Positions 1-10,032 of a DNA stretch of 64,000 bases are shown piece after piece (the first letter of the stretch is position 1; each line of letters begins with the position of its first letter). The stretch comes from Stachybotrys elegans. Taxonomy: Eukaryota; Ascomycota; Sordariomycetes; Hypocreales; Stachybotryaceae. Below the pieces are notes generated by a model that was not told the DNA's origin, did no database searches, and worked only from the letters and a program-made list of their open reading frames with translations. The position numbers and the translations under genes are program-made. The stretch spans positions 744,001-808,000 of the forward strand of contig JAGPNK010000008.1 of NCBI GenBank assembly GCA_020746835.1, written 5' to 3'.

Positions 1-305
1 TAAAGCGCCCACCGCTTCTCCCGCAGCTTTGCCAACACGTCAAGCGGAGTAGATGCGGCGGAGGCGCGGCTATCCCAGATGTCGTAGAGCCCATCGTGAA
101 AGCCAACTTGCGTCTTCAGCTTCTGGAATGCAAAGAGAAGCCGCAGATGGGCCAGGCATGTCGCAGCATCCGGAATGGCTGGGGCTGACTCGGACAGAAC
201 GAGAAGCCCAAAGTGAGTCGGCAGCTCGACTTCTCCCGTCTCCAAGGTTGGGCCATGCTCTTCACCGTAAGCTGGGGGTCGTTCAAAGCGTGTCTGGGTA
301 GTCAT
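1..305 (-). CDS. 5' part of an unidentified gene, cut by the window edge
   Basis: An ATG at 305-303 opens a reading frame on the minus strand that runs without a stop to base 1, giving about 101 residues. It starts MTTQTRFERPPAYGEEHGP and reaches LAKLREKRWAL at the edge. Composition and codon use look like a real gene, and no intron is needed. The stretch around residues 48-66, with a Cys followed by an AHLRLLFAFQKLK helix, and the terminal REKRW motif recall the N-terminus of fungal glycine-rich-domain (DUF1399) proteins, but that link is from memory and weak. The rest of the gene lies left of the window. Function is unknown. Confidence 0.6.
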   Translation of the reverse strand, partial: MTTQTRFERPPAYGEEHGPTLETGEVELPTHFGLLVLSESAPAIPDAATCLAHLRLLFAFQKLKTQVGFHDGLYDIWDSRASAASTPLDVLAKLREKRWAL

Positions 306-1163
306 TATGAGATTCAATTCCTATGTCATCTATTCAGTTCAGGGCGGTCTAATGCTGACTGAGGGTGTAGGGTTTATATCTAGATACTCTCTATACAGCA
401 CGGCTGTCAAGGTTATAGTGCTTCACAACCACCCTAGGCATAGGATCCCGAATTGCCGTATTACCTGTCAAGGGTGCAGAGTATTGGCCCACTAACCAGG
501 CTGTGTAGAAGGACACCGGCCAGAGTTTCCATGATCCAGCACGTTGGCAGAGCTGACCCTGTGCATGGCGGTGCTTCAGCTAATGCAGCCACAAGCCGGG
601 TATATTCCTGCACCCAAGAAGGATCATGCATCGCGGCACGCATGGTCATGCTAGAGCCTCTCTCTCGGTCACGTCGCCTTGTTCTGTTTGCTTTCGTGGT
701 GAATCCCACGTGTGCTGTAATGAGGTGAGTCATCGCATAGATATGGAAGCTCCCTTCCGAACTGATTGTCCAACATATTCGAACATTTGTTAGCATCGAT
801 TGCGTGCCGCCAGATGCCCAGTATCGGATTCTCGTTGCGAAGTAGTGGTGGGAGGATATCGGATTTCGGACTAATAATTGTGCAGCTCCGCCCAAGCTAT
901 GGCAGGCACTCGATTAACAGCATGCATGCGCCAGGCAGGTGCCCATTGCGTTAGCCTCTAGCCCACCGCTGGACAGTAACAAGCAACCCACCAAGCTCCC
1001 ACGCCTTGCCTTACGTACCAACCACAGCAGCTCCTCCACTCTTCAACAATTCGCTTGAACCTCTGCCGCATCGCCCTTCCCGGACTGCCATTGTCAGATA
1101 CATTGCACTCCCTCAGTGCACGGAATTCGACCCTGCCCGCGACGAAGATCCATCATCGCCGCC
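306..1163. promoter_or_regulatory. intergenic region between divergent genes
   Basis: This stretch separates the minus-strand edge gene from rpn5 on the plus strand, so it must hold both promoters. The open frames inside it have no recognisable protein features. The last 150 bases before rpn5 are C/T-rich, as is common just upstream of fungal start codons. I see no repeat or RNA gene. Confidence 0.5.
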
Positions 1164-2763
1164 ATGTCTGAGGGAACGCTGAAGCCCGAGAAGGACTTCT
1201 CCAAGGAGGTCGACCAGCAGCTCCCCGAGGCTGAGAAGCTGGCCAAGGTTTGTTGTCATCTGCCGACACCATGCAGCTCACAGCGGCTGACAAGATACAG
1301 ACCAACCTCCAGGGCGCCATCGAGAAGCTCACCGCACTAGAGAAGCAGACACGACAGGTCCGCCTCCCGCAACCAGAACCCACGCCACCCGTGCTGACCC
1401 TCGGCAGGCCTCTGATCTAGCATCGACATCGAGGATACTCATCGCCATCGTCACACTCTGCAAAGATGCCGGCGATTGGAATCTCATGAACGACCAGACC
1501 CTGGTCCTCTCCAAGAAGCACAGCCAGCTCAAGCAAGCCATTACCAAAATGGTGCAGACTGTCGTCGGCTTCCTCGACCAGACCCCCGATCTCAAGACCA
1601 AGCTCTCCGTCATCGAGACTCTTCGAACCGTAACCGAAGGCAAGATATTCGTCGAGGTCGAGCGAGCCCGCGTCACCAAGGTTCTGTCGGATATCAAGAA
1701 GCAGCAGGGCGACATCAAGGCCGCCACCGAGATTCTATGTGAGCTGCAAGTCGAGACCTTCGGGTCCATGGACCGCCGCGAGAAGACAGAATTCATCCTG
1801 GCCCAGGTGGCCCTCTGCATAGAGAGCGGGGACTGGACCCAGGCTGGAATTCTCAGCCGCAAGATCAGCACCCGTTACCTGGCGCGAAAGCCCAAGAAGA
1901 CGGCCGAGCAGCTGGAGAAGGAGCAGAAGGAGCGCGAGAAGAAGAAGGCCAGAGGCGAGGAGGTTCCCGAGGAGAAGGAGGACGACACGACCGATCTCAA
2001 GCTCCGTTACTACGAGCAACAGATTATCCTGGCCAAGCACGACAACAAGTACCTCGATGTGTGCAAGCACTACCGCCAGGTTCTCGACACGGAAGCCGTC
2101 GAGGAAGATGCCAACAAGCTACACCCTGTACGTGTTTCCAGCAAGACTATTCAAAACTCCCACTAACACGAACAGGTCCTCCAACGCATCATCTACTTTG
2201 TCATCCTGGCACCATATGACAACGAGCAGCATGATCTACTTCAGCGAGTCCACCGAGACTCCCGCAACTCCCAGGTCCCTCTCGACGCTGAGCTGCTGCG
2301 CCTCTTCACGGTGCATGAGCTGATGAGATGGCCCGAGATTGCCAAGAAGTTCGGGCCTCACCTTTGCGACACAGACATCTTTGATGCCAACCCTGGTGAG
2401 TCTTCTGACGAAAAGGCCCACCAAAGGTGGCAGGACCTGCGAAAGCGGGTCATTGAGCACAATGTCCGCGTCGTGGCCAAGTACTACACGAGAATCCGCA
2501 TGAACCGGTTGACGGAGCTGCTGGATCTCACCGAGGACGAGACGGAGAAGTACATCAGCGAGCTTGTGACGTCCAAGACGGTGTACGCCAAGATTGATCG
2601 GCCCGCCCGCATCGTCAACTTTGCAAAACCCAGAGACGCCGATGACGTTCTCAACGAGTGGAGCCACAACATGAAGAGCCTCCTGGGCTTGCTAGAGAGG
2701 ATCGATCACCTCATCACCAAAGAGGAGATGATGGCGCGCATCACCCCGGCCGGGGCGAAATGA
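1164..2763 (+). CDS. rpn5: 26S proteasome regulatory subunit Rpn5 (PSMD12)
   Basis: Rpn5 is a PCI-domain scaffold subunit of the proteasome lid, acting in nucleus and cytoplasm. The gene has four exons: 1164-1247, 1301-1357, 1408-2127 and 2176-2763. All three introns are 48-53 nt with GT...AG ends and branch sites (GCTGAC, GCTGAC, ACTAAC). The spliced product is 482 residues, the usual size. It starts MSEGTLKPEKDFSKEVDQQL, has the N-terminal helical repeat region (IEKLTALEKQTRQASDLAS), a charged Lys/Glu insert near residue 160, and a C-terminal PCI region (VHELMRWPEIAKKF, then MNRLTELLDLTEDETEKYIS). The first ATG was chosen because it gives the conserved N-terminus. The gene is intact. Confidence 0.93.
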
Positions 2764-2989
2764 ATGACTGAATGACGCTCGTTGCAATGGTTCGGCAAGT
2801 TGGGTTCACTTGGTATGGTGTTAAAAGATGAACTTGTACGGATTAACGTTAGATAAACCTCTGGAAAGAGGCTATGTAACATTGTGCCAGCACTCGTATC
2901 CCATTTCGATTGTGATCTTAGACTGAGTGAATTTCTATATGATAAGGTGTACGCAGAGATCAAAAACAACAATAGCCTGTGTGTATATT

Positions 2990-3859
2990 CTACATTTTGG
3001 TCTCGTGTTTGCTGGCTTCAACCTGCTGCTTGATGAATCCGGCCAGAGGCATGGCCCATTCCTTTGACACCGGCACATGATGTCCTCCTGGGTGTACCAT
3101 GACAGTTGCGTTCTCACATCTGTCGGCAAGGCCTTGGCTCCGGCTCTCTTCGACCACGGTATCGAGGCTTCCAATGTAATGCAGCGTCTTTGTCGTAATC
3201 TTGGGGTCGTATAGCCACTTGAGAGATTCCAAAGGGGCAAAGAAGCCCGAGTAGCAAACGGCGAATTTGAGCGGCTGCTGGTTATTGGCCTCTCTGAGCC
3301 CGCGCGCCCAGTCTCCCGCCGGTCCCTCAGGGGGGTTCTGGCAGGTTCCAGAGCCGCGGCGATCATCCCCGACATGGCAGCGCCCTGGCTGAAGCCGCAG
3401 ACGCCGTCTACGCCGCCGGCTTCTCGGATAGCGTCGGCGACTGTGCGCATGCCATCATCAAAGAAGCGGTACTCGCCCAGCACCTCGTCTTTGCGGAACC
3501 AAGCCCACGTGTCGGGCTGATAGGTCTCGTCCTCCCCGTCCTCTGGAGGCTCGTACCCGGGTAGGTCAGAGGCCAGGAGCCGGTTCGGTCCCGTGGGGTA
3601 GGTGAGGACGGGGAGGATGTTGAGGGGTGCGAGGGCCTTGGTGAGCAGCTTCTCGAGGGCCCTCGTTTTTGCCCGGAAGAGTGCGCCGGATTGTGTGAAG
3701 CCTAACGAGGGATTTTCAGCCGTGCCCTGCGATAGCGGGTGTGAATGATGGGATTTGGAAGAGAGAGGCCGGCCTACCGTGCAGCATGAGAATCTTGACT
3801 TCCGTCTTGCCAGCGTTGGCTTTGGGCTTCTGGGCGGGCGTGGTTTCCTTGATCGTCAT
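2990..3859 (-). CDS. FSH-family serine hydrolase with an apparent frameshift
   Basis: This is an alpha/beta hydrolase of the FSH1/ovarian-cancer-gene-2 family; substrates are unknown, probably acyl esters. Exon 1 is 3859-3778 and exon 2 is 3701-2990, with a 76-nt intron splitting the Gly codon of MLHG|FTQSG. The catalytic triad is visible: nucleophile Ser in GVCGFSQGAA, Asp in YIGSLDTVV, and His in HPGGHHVP. Between the nucleophile elbow and the segment KFAVCYSGFFAP the frame shifts by one at the G6 run 3330-3335 (C6 in the coding sense). One more C would give an uninterrupted protein of about 264 residues, the normal family length. Two other genes here show the same defect, so a sequencing error is more likely than a dead gene. 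Confidence 0.85.
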
Positions 3860-4747
3860 GGTGATAAGGCGGCGAGGGGCTGAGCAAGGAGGCGCTGGTG
3901 ATAAGTAGCAGAGGATAGGTCGTCGTAAGACCCTTGGCAATAGCATGTATATCTGTGTTTTTCTGTAGCTTGTGCTTGTCTTGGTCGAGTGTGTAAGAGG
4001 TGCAGGATGGATTGCGACTTGCGGCGTGTTTATCTCTAATCGTGGAGCAGCGTCATAATGGTGGGATGAGTTGTAGGCGGAAGGGCGCATATGAGTCTGA
4101 CGCAACAACAATAAGTAATTTATAATACAATTTTTAGCTTACACCTCTCAGATTGATAACTTTGCATGTTTCTTCTTTCCATGAGCCCTTGCTGGTATAA
4201 CTGCTGAATGCAAGATGGGGTGGGATAGCCGGCGTAGAGTCATTCATCACGACGGCGAGCATCACGGCACCAACTACAATCTCGTTCATAATCAAATTCA
4301 CTGTTGCTATTTCTGATCTCGTTCCAAACTGCTGAGAGGAGCCATACTCTCAATCTATCCATGCCTGCAGAACCAATTCCTAGCTTACCAAACTTCGCCT
4401 CATAGAGAAATGCGATCAACTCAGAATCCCTTTACCGCCCCCTCACAAGAGATTTTTCACCTAAGTCTGATTCCCCTGCATCTGATCGTTGAATTCGCTG
4501 GGATAGCGTCGTCCCGATAGAAACCGCCCATTCCAACTCATATCCCATCTCAATCCTGATATCACGAAAAGCATCTGCCGACGTGACGAAAGGAAATCGT
4601 ACTTGGCGCACGTCTTGTTGATAGGTCAATTAAGTCCCGAATGCGAGTCAGTCTATGATACAATCCATCTCACACAGGTCCCCCGTTTGGCACCGATTCC
4701 ATGGTAGCAAAGCTTGTCGAAAAATCCCAACCATTCGTTGTCCCGAT
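3860..4747. other. intergenic region
   Basis: This is the upstream region of the FSH hydrolase and the downstream region of atp18, both on the minus strand. No open frame looks like a protein, and I see no RNA gene or repeat. Confidence 0.5.
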
Positions 4748-5156
4748 TTAGTGACCGACAGACTTGGCGTTAGGGTTGCGGGGGTCGTTCTTCCACTCGT
4801 CGGCTGGTATATCGCGTTAGCATGTCGAGCATAGGGGGCGCCGGGGCGTTCTCGAGGAGGCATACACTTCATCATGGCGCTCTGGGCCGAGCTGACGCCG
4901 TAGAAGATAATGAGACCTGTTGCGCTGTCAATTGGAGCTCGACTGGTAGTCCACCGCGGCAAATCATCGATCGTAACGCTCGGGAGGGGCGGAGCGAGGG
5001 GGGCGCTCTCTCGTTGGACATACCGGCGGCGAAGAAAGGCCAGTGAGGCTTGACTGCAGCAAGGGTTAGCTTTGGTCATTGGGGAGCCGTCGCGGGACGA
5101 ATTGACGCACAGAAGGGAGCCGGGAACTTCTTGAGGGGGGTGGCGCCGAAGATCAT
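4748..5156 (-). CDS. atp18: mitochondrial F1F0 ATP synthase subunit J (Atp18)
   Basis: Atp18 is a small subunit of the membrane part of ATP synthase in the inner mitochondrial membrane. The 60-residue protein is spread over four tiny exons: 5156-5111, 5053-5024, 4916-4866 and 4803-4748. The three introns have GTGCGT, GTATGT and GTATGC donors, and the last has a GCTAAC branch site. The product starts MIFGATPLKKFPAP, has the HWPFFAAGLIIFYGVSSA membrane segment (about residues 18-36), and ends DEWKNDPRNPNAKSVGH. These are the hallmarks of fungal subunit J, and the length fits. It is transcribed away from the NIPSNAP gene. The gene cannot be found as a single open frame. Confidence 0.9.
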
Positions 5157-6052
5157 GGTGATGGTGTTTGCGGTGTCGAGGGGTGGGTGTGGGTTGGATG
5201 AGGTGCGATTCGCGGTATTGCTTGCAATTGAAGTCGTCTCGACGAGCCTTTTTCCTTCCGAAGCACACCAAGCTTCCGATAGGTTGAGCCGTGGCCCGAA
5301 CAGGGATAGCAGCCTCAGGCACTAAGTCGCGCGGGAGACGGATCCTCGCAGCAACGATAATCCGGACGATGGGCCATTCCGGGTCTGTCCGCACGGACAC
5401 CCTGAAGCTTGGAGTGGGCCGAGGGGAAAGGTGACATCACTAGCACCTTAGTACCTCAGCCTACAGTGGTACGATTTCGATAGCGCATGAGGTACCAAAG
5501 ACTGCGTGTTATGCGTTTCAGCTACCTCGCTCCTTAGCCCCCAGATACAGGCCGAGCGCCGCTGGTCCTACCCCAGACTTGCTTGCCGACCACCTCCTCC
5601 TCGTCTTATTACTTGCCCATCCGTAGCTCGTACCTGCCGTCCTCCCTACACACCTCCACCTAAAACGTACGCATAAAGTGCGGGGGAAGAGCATCTGGAA
5701 CGCACCAGCTGCATGCACACGTCCATTTTGCCCTACCATTACCGTCCATCCGTCCCCTACCGCCATACCAATCCCAGCTTCCTGAGCTGCGCCTTGGCCT
5801 TGCTGTACCACACCACTACGGCACCATCCCTACCAAACAGCTCGCCTGCCTGCCTGTGCCCTCCTCCGCTGCTCTCTGGATAACTCCGGCCATAAACACC
5901 CATTCCAAGCCTGTCTCTTCATCGACCAACTTCGCCCGCGGTTCCACCACGAGCACCAGCTGCCGCCGTTTCTCTCTGACACCTGAGACACGCGTCGTCT
6001 TTGACATCATCTCTCTCCCTCGTCCCCTCATTCACCACCTCCACGGCACGCA
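5157..6052. promoter_or_regulatory. shared divergent promoter region of atp18 and the NIPSNAP gene
   Basis: These 896 bases separate two genes for mitochondrial proteins transcribed in opposite directions. The right half is strongly C/T-rich on the plus strand, as in leaders of highly expressed fungal genes. Open frames inside it lack protein-like composition. I cannot name specific operator sites. Confidence 0.5.
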
Positions 6053-7163
6053 ATGCTGAGCCGTCACGTTGCGAGAGCTGCCGGTGCCGCCCCCCGCTCG
6101 GGTGTGCGAGCCCTGAGCTCCTCCACGTCCCTCCAGTCTCGGACGCCCTCGATTGGCGACATCAACCCCTCGGCGCAGACGGTCGACAAATTCAACCAGA
6201 GACAAAAGGCATTCCGAGAGCAGCTGGCGGAGGCACAGAAAGAACGGGGAGCACGTGCGTTTGGCGCCCAAAATCCTACTAACTCTTCCCAGTCCACGGG
6301 CCAAGGCTCACCCAAGACGGATGCAGGAGTAACCGCCGAAACGAAGCAGAAGGAGCCCGAACGTAAGTCGGGGCCCCTTACCAACCTCATCTACGGCACC
6401 AAGGAGGGCCGGGAGCTCGACGCCCAGATCCAGGCCAGCTTCAGCCAGGTCCTCGCTCGTGGCAAGTATGTCCACTCCATCGTCTTCCACGAGGTCAAGC
6501 CCGACAAGGTCGACGAGTACGTGGAGCTGGTAGGCAACTGGTACCCTAAGATGGCAAACCTTCCCGAGAATAAGGTTCACTTGGTAGGCAGCTGGAGGAC
6601 CGAGGTGGGCGATTGCGATACGTTCGGTAGGTTACTGTCTCTGTTCCAAGTCAGGCGACATGTGGCTAACGTTCAAAGTCCACATTTGGGAGTACCAAAA
6701 GTATGAGGGTTACCACGACTCACGATATACCATCACCAACCACCCCGAGTACGCCGAGTTTGATCGCAAGCTCAAGACCCTCATCACGTCCAGGAAGTCC
6801 TCGTTGATGCAGGAGTTTTCCTTCTGGCCGACGACGCCTCCTCGTCAGCTGGGCGGTCTGTTCGAGCTCCGATCTTACACCCTGCACCCCGGAAACCTGC
6901 TCGAGTGGGAGACGCACTGGCGTCGCGGCCTCAAGGCACGACGCGAGGTCATGGAGGGTGTTGGAGCCTGGTTTGTCCAGATTGGCGAGCTTAACACGGT
7001 TCACCACCTGTGGCAATTCGCCAACCTGGAAGAGAGACGATCTCGTCGCGAGCAGAGCTGGTCGGTTGAGGGCTGGGCCGACACGGTCCACAAGACTGTA
7101 CCTCTGATTCAGAACATGAAGTCTCGAATCCTCATCCCTCTTCCCTGGTCGCCTGTGGCCTAG
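6053..7163 (+). CDS. NIPSNAP family mitochondrial protein
   Basis: NIPSNAP proteins are dimeric ferredoxin-like-fold proteins of mitochondria, linked to vesicle traffic and mitophagy in animals; their role in fungi is poorly known. Exon 1 is 6053-6626 and exon 2 6679-7163; the 52-nt intron has a GCTAAC branch site. The 352-residue product starts with an Arg/Ala/Ser-rich mitochondrial presequence (MLSRHVARAAGAAPRSGVRA). Two NIPSNAP domains follow: about 115-240 (YVHSIVFHEVKPDKVDEYVE, then HLVGSWRTEVG) and about 250-352 (LFELRSYTLHPGNLLEWETHW, then HHLWQFANLEERRSRR). Length and domain order match the family. The gene is intact and ends convergently with rav2. Confidence 0.92.
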
Positions 7164-7463
7164 ATGCCGCGGGTTGAAGAAGGGAAGTACTCTGATCACT
7201 CACTCGGTATATAGCAGCATCCTGTCGCACCGGCTCCTTTGTTACATGCTTTATCTTAGTGGACGAAGGGCGACCTCAGCAGATTGAAGTTGTTGGCATG
7301 GCAGTCTCATTTTCTTGGCGTCGCAAAGGCAATTGTATGATATGATTTTACTCAGAGCAGGTTAAGCGAAAAACACGTAAAAGGATTAACCCTCACATGG
7401 TCTCCACGTCGAACTGAAAATGCATGGGTATTTACATAACGCCTTATCTCGATGCTATATCCG

Positions 7464-8556
7464 TCATTCGTCCAGATCCACGCCCATGACTGCTGCTAGA
7501 TTATACCGAGCCTGGCCTAGCTGGTGGCTCAGGTAGCCGAGCTTGGAGTACAAAGAGATCAGGTTGGGGTCGGCACTCTCGACACGAACCTTTTCCCGTA
7601 CATAGACTTCTTGTGCCGGGCTCACTTCCCCGCCCGGCGAAAGCGATGCAGGTTCAGGGGTATGCCTGGCACTGCCTCGTCGCGATGCGGTGCCATCATT
7701 CAGCTTAGGACAATAGGTGAAGACCTTGTCCATCTCGTCATGCTCTAGGCGGCGAACAGTGCCGATGGCCAAGCCGAGCTTTGTGCCGAAATTCACTGGC
7801 GCACCGGCAGGCTCGAGGCCACGGAGGAACAGCACAATACAGCTATCCTGAAGCGTGACGTGGAAGCTTAGGTGCTGGGGCAGGGCTGGGGAGAAGTGCT
7901 TCGGAGAACACGACGCATGTTGCCAAGTCGGGTCGGGCTGGTTGGTGGGGGCGCCCTTGAGGAGGTCGGCGGAGTCGGCGAGGGATTCGGAGAGGATGGT
8001 GAGTGCAGAGGCGAGGGAGCGGGCGTCCTGGGGACGCGAGGTGAGGAGGGAGAGCAGGTCGACGCACTGCGTGAGATGGGTGTGCAGGCTGTCGAGGGCG
8101 TGGATGTGGATGGGGTCGGATGGCGAGAGGGATAATGTCTGCGCGGGGATGGTGCGGAGCTGGATGTGCAGGGACTGCGGACCGTTAGACATTGCAACTA
8201 TTACAAGGAGCGACTCGGGTGTATCCATACAGCCTTGACGATGCGGGTGCCGACGCGGGTGATGGTGCCCTTGACCTTTTCGTTGCGCGGGGTGCTCATG
8301 ACGAGGGTGCTGCCCGGGTCAATGGGCGCGAGGAGCGCGTAGCAGTCTTCCAAGCCATGCTTGAGGTCCCTGCACATTTCGATGGTCTCTCGGACGACCC
8401 AGGCGAGCTCGAGTTCCTTGAGTCTGATCAGCATTGTACTCTTCTTCCCCTTCGTCGTCGACGGTGTGTTGGTGTGTGGTTTCTGCGCACTTGCGTATCG
8501 GACACTCGCTGCATGAGCTCCGCCGGTGAGACGGCGGGCCAGACGTCTATCGACAT
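7464..8556 (-). CDS. rav2: RAVE complex subunit Rav2 / Rogdi homologue
   Basis: Rav2/Rogdi is a subunit of the RAVE complex, which promotes reassembly of the V1 and V0 parts of the vacuolar proton ATPase. Two exons are clear: one ending at 8231 and one at 8174-7464, joined by a 56-nt intron (GTATGG donor, TCTAAC branch). They give the family core RETIEMCRDLKHGLEDCYAL, LAPIDPGSTLVMSTPRNEK and GTITRVGTRIVK. A short upstream exon at 8556-8491 encodes MSIDVWPAVSPAELMQRVSD, which fits the usual N-terminus. The join to exon 2 is uncertain: a GTGCGC donor at 8490 with an AAG acceptor ending at 8441 keeps frame, but other choices exist. Predicted length is about 328 residues. An internal ATG at 8434 is the fallback start. 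Confidence 0.85.
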
Positions 8557-9007
8557 GGCGGGAGCTGAGCTGTTTATAGGGCGATATGGAGATTGGGGTT
8601 TTGGCGCGGCGGTAGGCAGCCTTGTAGGGTTGAGAACAGATATTCGAGAGGTGAAGCTGAGCTGATGGAAGCTGGATTGAGGTGACGTGACGGTGGGGAC
8701 AGCTTGGGGGGACTAAGGTTGCAGGTGCCGTGGATCCACTGGAGCAGAAGCGGGTGGGGAGGGTCCTGCATATCAATTTTGGGCATGGAAAAGTTAACGT
8801 GGGAGAGGCTCTTTTCACATCACATTCATACATGCATGATATGAGTATATGACCACACGTAAAGCGCTATTGGACGAACTCGCGGAGCCTCTACTTGCAG
8901 AATATATATGTGTGTCCTTTATTCATGAGACAATATTCTCTATTATTATCTTCTCTCCCGTCAATATCCGCTACCAAGTATTTTCCGTCTGCCTAATCCA
9001 GTCCATC
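8557..9007. promoter_or_regulatory. shared divergent promoter region of rav2 and pop7
   Basis: These 451 bases lie between two divergent genes. They hold an AT-rich stretch near 8880-8960 but no recognisable coding sequence. Confidence 0.5.
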
Positions 9008-9625
9008 ATGGCCGGCAAGACGTCTTCAAAGCAGGTGCCTGGCACCATGACGAAGCTCCCCCCTCTCCCAGAAGGTACTAAACCCACCATTCCTCCCATG
9101 GCCTACTTCTCAGCCGTTGCCTGATGGCGAGACGGGGGACTGACCGACTCATCGCCAGGCTCCAAGCTCATCAAGCGGCCCCTGAACCGCCGCCAGGCCC
9201 CCGCCACCTCCAAGTCGCGCATCATCTACGTGTCCACGGGCACGCCGCTCCTCTCGGCCGTGAACCGCGTGCGCAAGCAGCTCGAGCGGTCGCAGCGCGG
9301 GGCCAGCGCCGCCCCCAAGTACGCCTCGCTGCACTCCCGCGTCGAGGCCCTGCAGCGTCGAGGCGCGGCTGCCGAAGCCGATGCTGGCGCTGGGACTGTG
9401 GTCAGCGTCATGGGCACTGGAAAGGCCGTCAAGAAGGCGCTCGATGTGGCCAGCTGGTTTGAGCAGCAGGCTGACTGTGCGGTCAGTGTGCGGACGCGGA
9501 CAGTCGGCACTGTGGATGATGTCGTGGCTGGTGAGCAAGAAGAGGAGGAGGAGGGTGGCATGGAGCAGGGCGAGACGCGGGTGAGGAAGCTGAGCTGCCT
9601 GGAGGTGCTGATTCGTCTGAAATGA
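9008..9625 (+). CDS. pop7: RNase P/MRP protein subunit Pop7 (Rpp20)
   Basis: Pop7 is an Alba-fold protein that pairs with Pop6 on the RNA of nuclear RNase P and RNase MRP, which process pre-tRNA and pre-rRNA. Exon 1 is 9008-9074 and exon 2 9159-9625. The 84-nt intron has a GTACTA donor and a GACTGAC branch site and splits a Gly codon (LPEG|SKLIKRPLNRR). The 177-residue protein shows the Alba pattern: SRIIYVSTGTPLLSAVNRVR, then VVSVMGTGKAVKKALDVAS, then CAVSVRTRTVGTVDD and a C-terminal LSCLEVLIRLK strand. An acidic loop of Glu residues near 155 is typical of fungal versions. The ATG has a good context. Confidence 0.88.
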
Positions 9626-10032
9626 AGCTCCCAGGTGGCAGCAGCATACGTAGGCTGCCTGGCCATTGATACGCTGAGACACAGAGGCCTGGCAGTCTTT
9701 AAGTGAGTCTTTGTACTCTCACTACGGCTGTTGCGTCCACTGTTTACGAATTGTTTATGATGGCCTAATCGCGGACTCCAAAGCGGTCTGGGGGAGGGTA
9801 GGGTGTTGAACCGCCGGGAAAATCATGTCTCGTCAAAGAAAATGAGCCCTGCGCCATCACAATGCATCTATCGCCGATGATACGATCCCGAAAAACTCCA
9901 AGCCCCAACAGATGAAACACTCCCACAACGCCTTTACATGCAGCTACCAGACTCACACACGGGGAAACCAACTCTCAAGGCATCAGCCTCATATCCACAC
10001 TCCACCTCGGGAGATGCGGCTCGTCCAGCAGA
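9626..10032. other. intergenic region between convergent genes
   Basis: The 3' ends of pop7 and the DUF3237 gene face each other here. I see no coding potential, repeat or RNA gene. Confidence 0.5.

Noticed and set aside
461..895. A 144-residue minus-strand open frame
   Set aside because: No recognisable protein feature, unusual composition, and it lies in the gap between two divergent real genes.
6255..6292. A GTGCGT...CTAAC...CAG intron-like stretch in the NIPSNAP gene
   Set aside because: At about 38 nt it is too short, and its removal would break the frame into a sequence with no resemblance to the family.
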